In this document: in pieces, positions 6,201-12,609 of the stretch
Position numbering within the stretch: the first letter of the stretch is position 1
Layout: each line of letters opens with the position of its first letter
Origin: an uncultured Collinsella sp.
GTDB lineage: Bacteria > Actinomycetota > Coriobacteriia > Coriobacteriales > Coriobacteriaceae
Direction of reading: 5' to 3'
Assembly: GCA_900547855.1 (NCBI GenBank)
Contig: URIK01000043.1
Coordinates: 1 to 12,652, forward strand
DNA: 12,652 bases
Made by a program: the position numbers and the translations under genes
The notes under the pieces: generated by a model
Databases searched by the model: none
What the model saw: the letters and a program-made list of their open reading frames with translations, nothing else
Told to the model about the DNA's origin: nothing

Positions 6201-6339
6201 GGCACTTGGGGACGTTCCTTATGTGCCGGCACTTTGGGAACGTCCCTAAGTGCCGGCATCCGGGGACACTCCTTGAGTGTTGCCTGTTCAAGAACGTCTC
6301 CAAAGACTAGTCGTTTAAGAACGTCCCCAATGACTAGGC
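6201..6339. repeat. REP-like cluster built on GGGGACGTTC / GAACGTCCCC
   Basis: The first unit pairs GGCAC (6201-6205) with GTGCC (6223-6227). The second is a near-perfect 31-bp hairpin (6226-6256), CCGGCACTT/AAGTGCCGG plus GGGA/TCCC around an ACG loop. Then come two tandem, imperfect 26-nt direct repeats, AAGAACGTCTCCAAAGACTAG and its variant (6287-6312 and 6314-6339). The shared motif is GGGGACGTTC or its complement. The region fills most of the gap between the flippase and pckA and contains no gene. REP-type elements moved by RAYT transposases are a reasonable comparison, but no transposase is present. Confidence 0.7.
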
Positions 6340-6476
6340 CGCTTGCCTGCGATTTTTGACCGTTGGGCGGGCTTGCCGCCCTTGCCGCAAAAACGTTTTT
6401 GCATATCGGGTACAACGGGCTTTACGTGAGTAAAGTGCGCGCTGCGTCCACGTGTCGCGTTTTTAAAGGAGGCCCC

Positions 6477-8147
6477 ATGCCTGGTGTTACCCCTGCAGAA
6501 GTTTTGTCCAACTTTGGTATTACGCTCGTTGAAGATCCCGCCGAGAATCAGCCCCGTCTGCTGGTCGATCTACCCGCCGCGGAGCTCGTCGAGCACGCTA
6601 TCCGCCGCGAAGAAGGCCGCATGGCATCCAACGGCGCGCTGGTGATCGAGACGGGGGAGCGTACCGGCCGTTCCCCCAATGACCGCTTTATCGTTGACAC
6701 CCCCGATGTTCACGACAAGATTGCCTGGGGCGCCGTCAACCGCCCGCTGTCCGTCGAGAGCTATGAGGCCATCAAGGCCGGCATCGTCGACTATCTCAAC
6801 GAGCGCGACGTGTTCGTCACCCGCGGCATGGCAGGCGCCGACCGCAACCACACGCGTCGACTGCTCGTTGCCTGCGAGCGTGCCAGCCAGGCACTCTTTA
6901 TTAAGCAGATGCTCGCTCGCCCGCTCGCCCGCGAAATCGCGCGCACCGGCGAGCCCGACTTCTGCGTGCTCGCAGCGCCCGGTTACCAGTGCGACTCTGC
7001 CATCAAGGGCCTCAACTCCAGCGCCGCCGTGGTCATCAACTTCCAGGAACGCGTGATTCTGGTCGCCGGCACCGGCTACTCCGGCGAGATTAAAAAGTCG
7101 ATCTTTAGCGTCATGAACTATCTGCTGCCCGTCGAGGACGACGTGCTGCCCATGCACTGCTCGGCTAGCATGGATCCCGTCACGCACGAGACCGCCGTGT
7201 TCTTTGGTCTGTCCGGCACCGGCAAGACCACGCTTTCTGCCAACCCCACGCGCCTGCTGATCGGCGACGACGAGCACGGTTGGTCCGACATGGGCATCTT
7301 CAACATCGAGGGTGGCTGCTACGCCAAATGCGAGGGCCTGGACGCCTTTCACGAGCCCGAGATCTTCAACGCTGTCCGCTTTGGCGCGATCTGCGAAAAC
7401 GTGGTGCTCGACGAGTACCGCAAGCCCAACTACGACGACATCTCGATCACGCACAACACGCGCGTGGCCTATCCCGTGGAGCACATTCCTAACGCGTGGA
7501 CTAAGGGCATGGGCACCACTCCGAGTGTCGTGCTATTCCTGACTTGCGACGCTTTTGGCGTGCTGCCGCCCATCTCGCGTCTGACGGCCGATGCCGCCAT
7601 GTACCACTTTGTGACGGGCTTTACGGCTAAGATTCCCGGCACCGAGGTCGGCGTCACCGAGCCCACGCCCACGTTCTCTTCGCTGTTCGGCGAGCCGTTT
7701 ATGCCACTCGACCCCATGGTTTACGCCAAGATGCTCGGCGAGCGTATTGCCGACGGCCGCACGCGTGTGTACCTGGTCAACACCGGCTGGATCGGCGGCG
7801 GCTACGGCGTAGGCCATCGCATCGAGCTGGCCTACACGCGCTCGCTGGTCGCGCGCGCCCTCGACGGCACCATCGAGGACAGCGAGTTCGTGCACGACGA
7901 CATCTTTAACGTCGACATTCCCACGACGTGCCACGGCGTGCCCGATGGCATCCTGGTGCCGCGCCAATACTGGCAGAGCACCGCTCGTTACGACGAGGCT
8001 GCACACAACCTGGCCGTGATGTTCGAGGAGAACTTCGAGAAGAAGTACTCGCACCTGCCCGAGTCCGTCAAAGCCGCCGGCCCGCACGCCCAGGTGTCCG
8101 CCGAGGCCCGTCATCGCGGCCGCGGCCTGCTGGGGCTCCGCCACTAG
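6477..8147 (+). CDS. pckA: Phosphoenolpyruvate carboxykinase (ATP)
   Basis: A 556-residue cytosolic enzyme (EC 4.1.1.49) that interconverts oxaloacetate + ATP and phosphoenolpyruvate + CO2 + ADP. It is the entry to gluconeogenesis or, in CO2-rich gut fermenters, often runs in the carboxylating direction (general knowledge, not shown here). The signatures are complete: substrate loop RTGRSPND (62-69), metal ligands K207 and H227 in GEIKKSIF and PMHCSA, P-loop GLSGTGKTT (244-252), kinase-2 motif IGDDEHGW (262-269) and HNTRVAYP (326-333). It is slightly longer than the E. coli enzyme (about 540). ATG 6477 is chosen because AAAGGAGG (6465-6472) precedes it by 4 nt, although the frame is open further upstream. 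Its promoter is unclear; TACAAC at 6411-6416 is a weak -10. A hairpin terminator follows at 8167. Confidence 0.98.
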   Translation: MPGVTPAEVLSNFGITLVEDPAENQPRLLVDLPAAELVEHAIRREEGRMASNGALVIETGERTGRSPNDRFIVDTPDVHDKIAWGAVNRPLSVESYEAIKAGIVDYLNERDVFVTRGMAGADRNHTRRLLVACERASQALFIKQMLARPLAREIARTGEPDFCVLAAPGYQCDSAIKGLNSSAAVVINFQERVILVAGTGYSGEIKKSIFSVMNYLLPVEDDVLPMHCSASMDPVTHETAVFFGLSGTGKTTLSANPTRLLIGDDEHGWSDMGIFNIEGGCYAKCEGLDAFHEPEIFNAVRFGAICENVVLDEYRKPNYDDISITHNTRVAYPVEHIPNAWTKGMGTTPSVVLFLTCDAFGVLPPISRLTADAAMYHFVTGFTAKIPGTEVGVTEPTPTFSSLFGEPFMPLDPMVYAKMLGERIADGRTRVYLVNTGWIGGGYGVGHRIELAYTRSLVARALDGTIEDSEFVHDDIFNVDIPTTCHGVPDGILVPRQYWQSTARYDEAAHNLAVMFEENFEKKYSHLPESVKAAGPHAQVSAEARHRGRGLLGLRH

Positions 8148-8166
8148 CGTCGCCTCGAGTCCATAT

Positions 8167-8203
8167 CCACCACAAAGGGGACAGGCACCTTTGTGGTGGT
8201 TTT
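8167..8203 (+). terminator. pckA terminator, CCACCACAAAGG hairpin family copy 1
   Basis: A perfect 12-bp stem CCACCACAAAGG (8167-8178) / CCTTTGTGGTGG (8188-8199) with loop GGACAGGCA is followed by TTTT, 20 bp after the pckA stop. Its T-run overlaps the -35 box of the next promoter. It is one of four copies in the window (others at 9120, 10696 and 11101). Confidence 0.85.
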
Positions 8204-8230
8204 GCTCGCGTGGATGACTCGGGTTACAAT
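8202..8230 (+). promoter_or_regulatory. Candidate promoter of the B3/B4 gene
   Basis: TTGCTC (8202-8207) and TACAAT (8225-8230) are 17 bp apart, with a predicted start near 8237. The -35 box sits on the terminator T-run of pckA. Confidence 0.55.
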
Positions 8231-8236
8231 ACGCCT

Positions 8237-8374
8237 GACATATCGTCCCCTTCTCCGGATGGGGACAGCGCAAGCGTTCTTGTGACGGCACCGTAGGACT
8301 TTGAAGGTGGCCGTTGTAAGGGCGCTTTTTGTTTAGGCGCCCTCACTCGGGCGCGCACAATGAAGGGAGAGCGT
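8237..8374 (+). promoter_or_regulatory. Structured 5' leader with four hairpins and an alternative pairing
   Basis: The predicted 138-nt leader is almost entirely stem-loops. GTCCCC/GGGGAC lies at 8245-8266. CGCAAG-CGTT-CTTGTG lies at 8269-8284. ACGGCACC/GGTGGCCGT, with one bulge, lies at 8285-8314. AGGGCGC/GCGCCCT lies at 8319-8343. The strand GCGCCC (8337-8342) can instead pair with GGGCGC (8349-8354), so two states are mutually exclusive. I recognise no known riboswitch or T-box consensus. Confidence 0.45.
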
Positions 8375-9094
8375 ATGAAGAGCTTTATTGCCGAGGATTC
8401 ATTCTGGGAGCTGTTTCCGCAGGCAGCGGTCGGTGTTGTGGTCGTGGAGGGCATGAAGCCCGCGGCTCAGATTCCTCAAGAGGACGTGGATGCGATTGCG
8501 GCGTTGCTCGACCGCGCCAATATCGATGCGGAGCGTCATCTGACCAGCGACACTATCAGCGAGAACGCACCGGTCAAGGCATGGCGCGAGGCCTATCGTC
8601 TGTTCAAGACCAAGAAAGGCGCGCGCTGCTCGATCGAGAACTTGCTCAAACGCGTGCTCAAAGGCAAGCCGGTGGGCCACATTACGCCCGCGGTGGATAT
8701 TTACAACACGGTGTCGCTGACCTACGCGCTGCCCGTGGGAGGCGAGGATCTGCATGCGATCGAGGGAGACCTTCGCTTGAAGGTGACCGACGGTGGCGAT
8801 GCGTTCTTGCCGCTTGGCGAGGAGGCGGACGATCCGACGCTGCCCGGCGAGCTCGCCTACATCGATGATGCGGGCGCCGTGTGCCGCTGCTGGAACTGGC
8901 GCGACGGCGTTCGAACGGCTCTGTCCGATGATACGGCCGATGCGTTCCTGGCGATTGAGTGCGTGGAGCCCGAGCGAATGGAGGACTGCCAGGCCGCCAT
9001 CGACCGTCTTGCCGATCTGCTCGAGCGGTATTTGGGGGCGACGGTTGTCGTTAAGACGCTTGTGACCCGCGACAATCCCTGTGTGGACCTGTAG
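8375..9094 (+). CDS. Free-standing B3/B4 tRNA-binding/editing domain protein
   Basis: A 239-residue soluble protein resembling the B3/B4 domain of the phenylalanyl-tRNA synthetase beta subunit (the COG3382 type). That domain removes mischarged amino acids from tRNA in the full synthetase; the free-standing version's substrate is not settled. Typical features are KAWREAYR (68-75), SIENLLKR (86-93), the core AVDIYNTVSLTYALPVGG (106-123) and the strand-rich CRCWNWRDG (170-178). ATG 8375 is preferred because AAGGGAGA (8363-8370) precedes it; the in-frame ATG at 8360 would place that site inside the gene. No synthetase gene is adjacent. It has its own promoter, a structured leader and a hairpin terminator. 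Confidence 0.92.
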   Translation: MKSFIAEDSFWELFPQAAVGVVVVEGMKPAAQIPQEDVDAIAALLDRANIDAERHLTSDTISENAPVKAWREAYRLFKTKKGARCSIENLLKRVLKGKPVGHITPAVDIYNTVSLTYALPVGGEDLHAIEGDLRLKVTDGGDAFLPLGEEADDPTLPGELAYIDDAGAVCRCWNWRDGVRTALSDDTADAFLAIECVEPERMEDCQAAIDRLADLLERYLGATVVVKTLVTRDNPCVDL

Positions 9095-9119
9095 CGGCGC
9101 CTAGAACCTATTGATGCCC

Positions 9120-9159
9120 AAAACCACCACAAAGGTACCTGTCCTTTGTGGTGGTTTTT
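9120..9159 (+). terminator. B3/B4 gene terminator, hairpin family copy 2 (loop inverted)
   Basis: A perfect 16-bp stem AAAACCACCACAAAGG (9120-9135) / complement (9143-9158) with loop TACCTGT and a T-run of five. The A-run on the left makes it potentially bidirectional. The loop is in the reverse orientation compared with copies 1 and 3. Confidence 0.85.
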
Positions 9160-9160
9160 A

Positions 9161-9176
9161 TGTTGATGGGTCAACA
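9161..9176. promoter_or_regulatory. 16-bp palindrome, candidate MarR operator
   Basis: TGTTGA-TGGG-TCAACA is a perfect inverted repeat 87 bp upstream of the MarR-family start. Its size and TTGA/TCAA content fit MarR-type operators, which are often autoregulatory. No clear -35/-10 pair overlaps it, so the assignment is tentative. Confidence 0.4.
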
Positions 9177-9262
9177 AATAGGTCGTGCAGGGCTGGCGGC
9201 CGCTGGGTACGGTTAAGATGTTTACCCGTAAGCATTATGCAAGCGAAAGGCGGTCGTCTCCC

Positions 9263-9712
9263 ATGCAGCAGAACGACGAGACACGTTTCGAGGACTTTGT
9301 CGGACTGATCAGCGGGCTCTACAAGGAGATCCAGCGCATTAAGACATCCGAGGGCGCAAGGCTGGGCCTCAAGGGCTCCGACGTTATGTGCCTGTACTAT
9401 CTTGAGCGCAGCAAGGACGGCCTGACTGGCGCTGACTTGGCTCGCATGGCAGGCGTGACCCGCGCCGCCGTCTCGCGTACGCTCGCGCATCTGGAGGAGG
9501 GCGGCTACGTCGAGGTCGACGATTCGGGCGATGCCGCCGTTAAGTATCGTGCTCCGGTGCGCCTGACCGCTCTGGGTGGCGAGAGCATGAGCGAGGCCGA
9601 CCGCATCATCCACGAAGTGCTCGATACCACCGGTAAGGCTATGGGTGTGGAGCAGCGCGAGCAGATGTATGCGTCGCTGCGCACGATTCTCGACACCCTG
9701 CGCGAGCTGTAG
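9263..9712 (+). CDS. MarR-family winged-helix transcriptional regulator
   Basis: A 149-residue regulator of typical MarR length. The N-terminal helix (about 8-28) and C-terminal helices (about 108-148) would form the dimer interface. The winged helix-turn-helix is LTGADLARMAGVTRAAVSRT (54-73) with the wing at about 82-100. MarR proteins usually repress genes next to them and release DNA on binding a small ligand. ATG 9263 is chosen because it gives standard family length; AAAGG (9246-9250) is 12 nt away, so the site is mediocre. A longer start at 9218 lacks any Shine-Dalgarno. The degV gene follows 119 bp downstream on the same strand and is the obvious candidate target (inference). Ligand unknown. 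Confidence 0.94.
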   Translation: MQQNDETRFEDFVGLISGLYKEIQRIKTSEGARLGLKGSDVMCLYYLERSKDGLTGADLARMAGVTRAAVSRTLAHLEEGGYVEVDDSGDAAVKYRAPVRLTALGGESMSEADRIIHEVLDTTGKAMGVEQREQMYASLRTILDTLREL

Positions 9713-9800
9713 GGCCGCCTGGGCATTTGCTTCCCATTAACAACTGCAGAGTCCCATTTGGGCGCGTATACCGTGCCGGGGCATTGTTGCCAAAATTCCC

Positions 9801-9825
9801 TGCGCGAGGTCCGCGCAAGAAAGGA
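9801..9825 (+). promoter_or_regulatory. Small hairpin next to the degV ribosome-binding site
   Basis: TGCGCG (9801-9806) pairs with CGCGCA (9812-9817) and abuts AAAGGA (9820-9825), which lies 6 nt before the degV ATG. It could tune translation. No clear promoter is visible in the 119-bp gap after the MarR gene, so the two genes may be co-transcribed. Confidence 0.35.
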
Positions 9826-9831
9826 TTCGTT

Positions 9832-10686
9832 ATGTCCGTCCGCATTATTACCGATTCCGCAAGCGATATGTCGCCGGCGGAGCACCCGGCACTGGATGTT
9901 TTGCCGCTGTCCGTCACCTTTGGCACCGATGTGTACATGGATGGCGTCGACATCGATCACCAGCGCTTTTATGAGATGCTCGTGGAGCGCGATGAGCTGC
10001 CCAAGACCGGCCAGGTCAACCCGTACGCGTTTTCGCAGGCTATCGCCGAGGCTCGTGAAGCCGGCGATGAGGCCGTGATTATTACTGTGGGCGCTAAGCT
10101 TTCGGGCACCAATCAGAGTGCCTGTACCGCACTTGCCGAGGCGCCGGGCGGCGACGTGTTCGTGGTAGACAGCAACAACGTCACCCTGGGCGAGCGCGTC
10201 CTGGTCGAGTATGCGCTGCGCTTGGTGGACGAGGGCCGTAGTGCGGCCCAGATCGCGGCGGCTGTTGAGGCCGTGCGCGACCGTGTGGTGGTTATCGGCC
10301 TGCTCGAGACGCTGGAGTATCTGGTGCGTGGCGGTCGTTTGTCTGCTGCGGCCGGCGCCGTGGGTACGCTGCTCAACGTAAAGCCCGTGGTAGCTGTCGA
10401 GGACGGCCTAATCGTGCAACTGGGCAAGGCGCGCGGTTCCAAGAACGGCCGCAACCTGCTGAACCAAAAGGTCGAAAAGGCGGGCGGCATTGACTTTTCC
10501 ATGCCGCTGGCGCTCGGCTATACGGGCCTTTCGGATGCGGTGCTCAAGAAGTATATCGAGGACAGCGCGGCACTGTGGGCTGGTCGCACCGAGGACGAAC
10601 TGCCCGTTCACACCATTGGCGCCACCATCGGCACCCACGTAGGCCCCGGCGCCGTAGCCGTAGCCTTCTTCCAGCCCGCTAACTAA
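9832..10686 (+). CDS. DegV family fatty-acid-binding protein (FakB-like)
   Basis: A 284-residue soluble protein of standard DegV length. DegV proteins bind a fatty acid in a buried pocket; FakB members present it to the kinase FakA to make acyl-phosphate for phospholipid synthesis. Motifs: TDSASDMS (7-14), LPKTGQVNP (56-64), KLSGTNQSA (89-97) with the carboxylate-binding Ser/Thr, LEYLVRGGRLS (161-171) and GTHVGPGAVAVAF (267-279). AAAGGA lies 6 nt before the ATG. No fakA-like kinase gene is in the window. The MarR gene upstream suggests regulation by lipid supply, by analogy with FabT, a MarR-family regulator of fatty acid synthesis in streptococci (inference). It ends just before a hairpin at 10696. 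Confidence 0.96.
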   Translation: MSVRIITDSASDMSPAEHPALDVLPLSVTFGTDVYMDGVDIDHQRFYEMLVERDELPKTGQVNPYAFSQAIAEAREAGDEAVIITVGAKLSGTNQSACTALAEAPGGDVFVVDSNNVTLGERVLVEYALRLVDEGRSAAQIAAAVEAVRDRVVVIGLLETLEYLVRGGRLSAAAGAVGTLLNVKPVVAVEDGLIVQLGKARGSKNGRNLLNQKVEKAGGIDFSMPLALGYTGLSDAVLKKYIEDSAALWAGRTEDELPVHTIGATIGTHVGPGAVAVAFFQPAN

Positions 10687-10695
10687 CCGACCTGC

Positions 10696-10739
10696 CATAA
10701 ACCACCACAAAGGGGACAGGCCCTTTGCGGTGGTTTATG
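10696..10739 (+). repeat. Hairpin family copy 3 after degV (longest stem, no T-tract)
   Basis: A 19-bp stem starting CATAAACCACC (10696-10714), with one mismatch to its partner (10721-10739), has loop GACAGG. The stem is longer than in the other copies but has no T-run, so termination is doubtful. The right arm ends 26 bp before the next start codon. Confidence 0.75.
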
Positions 10740-10765
10740 CTTTTCCGGGTGGAAGGGAGCGAGCA

Positions 10766-11086
10766 ATGGCGTCTGAGGGCTTTTTTGAACGGGTGTACGA
10801 GGTGGTCGAGCAGATCCCCGAGGGGATGGTCGCCACGTATGGTCAGGTAGCGCTGCTTGCCGGTCGTCCGCGGAGCGCGCGGTACGTGGGCTACGCGCTG
10901 CACAGCAATCCGCGCCCCGGCGAGATTCCCTGCCATCGCGTGGTGTTTGCCGACGGCCGTATCTGTGAGGGCTTTGCCTTTGGTGGGCCCGATGCTCAGC
11001 GCGAGCTCTTAATGGGGGAGGGCGTGACGTTTGCCGACCCCATGCACGTCGACTTGGCCGCCTGTCGTTGGCCTGCCGGGCTTTAG
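10766..11086 (+). CDS. Short MGMT-family O6-alkylguanine-DNA alkyltransferase-like protein
   Basis: A 106-residue protein corresponding to only the C-terminal DNA-binding/active-site domain of O6-methylguanine-DNA methyltransferase. It has TYGQVA (24-29), the helix-turn-helix with the finger-arginine context RSARYVGYAL (36-45) and the active-site motif IPCHRVV (54-60), with the alkyl-acceptor Cys at 56. Alkyltransferase-like (ATL) proteins of the same size usually have Trp in that place. Because Cys is retained, direct repair by alkyl transfer is possible, but the usual N-terminal domain is absent, so activity is unproven. AAGGGAG lies upstream of ATG 10766. The open frame extends upstream into the preceding hairpin but has no start signal there. 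Confidence 0.93.
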   Translation: MASEGFFERVYEVVEQIPEGMVATYGQVALLAGRPRSARYVGYALHSNPRPGEIPCHRVVFADGRICEGFAFGGPDAQRELLMGEGVTFADPMHVDLAACRWPAGL

Positions 11087-11100
11087 CGGCGGGCTTCGTC

Positions 11101-11141
11101 AAAACCACCACAGAGGTGCTCGTCCCCTTTGTGGTGGTTTT
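11101..11141 (+). terminator. MGMT gene terminator, hairpin family copy 4 (loop inverted)
   Basis: A 16-bp stem AAAACCACCACAGAGG (11101-11116) pairs with CCTTTGTGGTGGTTTT (11126-11141); the only difference gives a G-U pair. It lies 14 bp after the stop and ends in TTTT. The loop is in the same reversed orientation as copy 2. Confidence 0.8.
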
Positions 11142-11233
11142 CCGTTGCAGGTTTACCGGAGCTAACTTATGGAGAAGGTATGGCGGCGCATATTGACGCT
11201 AGAAAGTAAACCACGGTGAACTATATTGTATTC

Positions 11234-11372
11234 AGCAACGGAGCAGGCAATAGGCGATGAAAAAGCCTGCCCTGTTGAGTTTGATTCGCATTCCTCCCCT
11301 CTGTGCGATTCAACGGTGTACTTCGGGAACAGGCCCGCTGGCAACTAACTGCCGGCGGGCCTGTTCCTGTTT
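11234..11372 (+). ncRNA. Candidate small RNA with three hairpins and a C-rich loop
   Basis: Three consecutive stem-loops follow a -10-like TATATT (11222-11227). CAACGGAGCAGGC pairs with GCCTGCCCTGTTG (11236-11248 and 11265-11277, two non-Watson-Crick positions). TTGATTCGCA pairs with TGCGATTCAA (11281-11290 and 11304-11313, one mismatch), and its loop TTCCTCCCCTCTG is C-rich. GGAACAGGCCCGC pairs with GCGGGCCTGTTCC (11326-11338 and 11355-11367, extended inward by GGCA/TGCC). TGTTTG follows, giving a terminator-like end. A C-rich loop of this kind can bind Shine-Dalgarno sequences. No good -35 is seen, and no known family is recognised. Confidence 0.4.
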
Positions 11373-11414
11373 GTCGGGGGAGTGCGATGGGCGGAGCCGA
11401 ACAGGTCGGGCATC

Positions 11415-11441
11415 AAAAAGGCGGACGCCGTAGCGCCCGCC
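11415..11441 (-). terminator. trpS terminator
   Basis: On the minus strand GGCGGGCGC-TACG-GCGTCCGCC is a 9-bp stem with a stable UACG tetraloop and one G-U pair, followed by TTTTT. It lies about 35 bp after the trpS stop. Confidence 0.9.
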
Positions 11442-11476
11442 CTAAAGCAATCGAAAGCTCAAGCCAGCAGATCGGT

Positions 11477-12526
11477 CTAGTACACCATGCCCATGGCGTC
11501 TTGAACCTCTGCTAGGGTCTGATCGGCGATCTCGTTGGCGCGACGGTTGCCCTCGTGCAGGACGTCCTTTACATAGTTCAGATCGTTCTCGTAGCGCTGA
11601 CGGCGCTCGCGGATCGGCGCGAAGTACTCGTTGACAGCCTCGGTCACGTACTTCTTGAGCTGGCCGGAGCCGCCCATGCCGATCTCCTCGGCAATCTCGA
11701 CCTCGGAGCGACCGGTGCAGATGGCGGCGGTCGAAAGCAGGCCGGACACGCCGGGGCGATTCTCGGGATCGAACGTGATCATGCGCTCGGAGTCGGTCTG
11801 GCTCTTCTTGATGCGTTTGGCCGTCTCCTCGGCGGTCATCGAAATATTGATGGCGTTGCCGTAGCTCTTGCTCATCTTGCGACCGTCAAGGCCGGGAAGC
11901 AGCGGGGTCTCGGACAGCAATGCGTCGACCTCGGGAAATACCTTGCCGTAGCGGTTGTTAAAGCGGCGGGCGATGGTGCGGGTGAGCTCGATGTGCGGCA
12001 GCTGGTCGCGACCGACGGGCACGACGTTGCCCTTGCAGAACAGAATGTCGCAGGCCTGGTGCACCGGGTAGGTGAGCAGAAGGCCGGTAAGCTCGTGGCC
12101 CGAGGCCTCCATCTCGGCCTTGACCGTGGGGTTGCGCGCCAGCTCGGCCTCGGACACCAGCGACAGGAACGGCAGCATGAGCTGGTTGGCGGCGGGCACG
12201 GCGGAGTGCGCGTAGATCATGGTCTTGTCGGGGTCGATGCCGCAGGCAAGGTAGTCCATGACCATGTTGTACACGTTGTCCTGGATGTGCTCGGTGGTGT
12301 CGCGGTCGGTGATGACCTGGTAGTCGGCGATGAGTACGTTGGTCCTGGCGCCCATGTTCTGCAGCTCCACGCGGCCCTTGAGGGTGCCAAAGTAGTGACC
12401 CAGGTGCAGACGGCCGGTGGGGCGGTCGCCGGTAAGCATGGTGAACTTCTCGGGCGTATTGGCCAAGCCCTCGCGAATGGCGTTGCTCTTTTGCAGCGCG
12501 ACTTCGTAGCTGTTCTCGTTTGGCAT
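11477..12526 (-). CDS. trpS: Tryptophanyl-tRNA synthetase
   Basis: A 349-residue class I synthetase that charges tRNA-Trp with tryptophan in the cytosol (EC 6.1.1.2). The Rossmann-fold signatures are present: RPTGRLHLGHYFG (35-47, HIGH-type HLGH at 41-44), IADYQVITDR (66-75) and KMSKS (217-221). The length is normal for bacterial TrpRS. ATG 12526 is chosen because AGGAG lies about 6 nt upstream; the frame is open further up toward the contig end without a start signal. A TATCAT box (12563-12558) could be its -10. No T-box or trp leader peptide is seen in the roughly 80 bp of upstream sequence available. A strong terminator follows. Confidence 0.97.
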   Translation of the reverse strand: MPNENSYEVALQKSNAIREGLANTPEKFTMLTGDRPTGRLHLGHYFGTLKGRVELQNMGARTNVLIADYQVITDRDTTEHIQDNVYNMVMDYLACGIDPDKTMIYAHSAVPAANQLMLPFLSLVSEAELARNPTVKAEMEASGHELTGLLLTYPVHQACDILFCKGNVVPVGRDQLPHIELTRTIARRFNNRYGKVFPEVDALLSETPLLPGLDGRKMSKSYGNAINISMTAEETAKRIKKSQTDSERMITFDPENRPGVSGLLSTAAICTGRSEVEIAEEIGMGGSGQLKKYVTEAVNEYFAPIRERRQRYENDLNYVKDVLHEGNRRANEIADQTLAEVQDAMGMVY

Positions 12527-12609
12527 GATTGCTCCTAACGTTCGTTCGCAGGTTTTGATGATAGCGTGTTTATTGAGAGGGGTGGGCGTGAGTGGGTGAG
12601 GGACTGCCA

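Larger units (their letters stand above)
11142..11476. other. 335-bp gap between the MGMT gene and trpS
   Basis: There is no credible protein-coding frame. The region holds a candidate three-hairpin RNA (11234-11372) and the trpS terminator (11415-11441). The first 90 bp (11142-11230) are relatively AT-rich and include TTGACG at 11193 and TATATT at 11222, whose spacing (23 bp) is too long for one ordinary promoter. Confidence 0.5.

Noticed and set aside
6287..6339. CRISPR-like tandem repeat
   Set aside because: Only two imperfect 26-nt units directly abut, with no spacers and no cas genes.
6570..7484. Long minus-strand open frame antisense to pckA
   Set aside because: Shadow frame. The plus strand encodes a full set of PEP carboxykinase motifs.
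8237..8374. T-box leader for a tRNA-related gene
   Set aside because: There is no T-box bulge sequence (UGGNACCGCG), the leader is too short for Stem I plus antiterminator, and no terminator with a T-run precedes the gene.
11555..12538. Long plus-strand open frame antisense to trpS
   Set aside because: Shadow frame with repetitive Val/Gly/His/Leu composition. The trpS motifs are on the minus strand.
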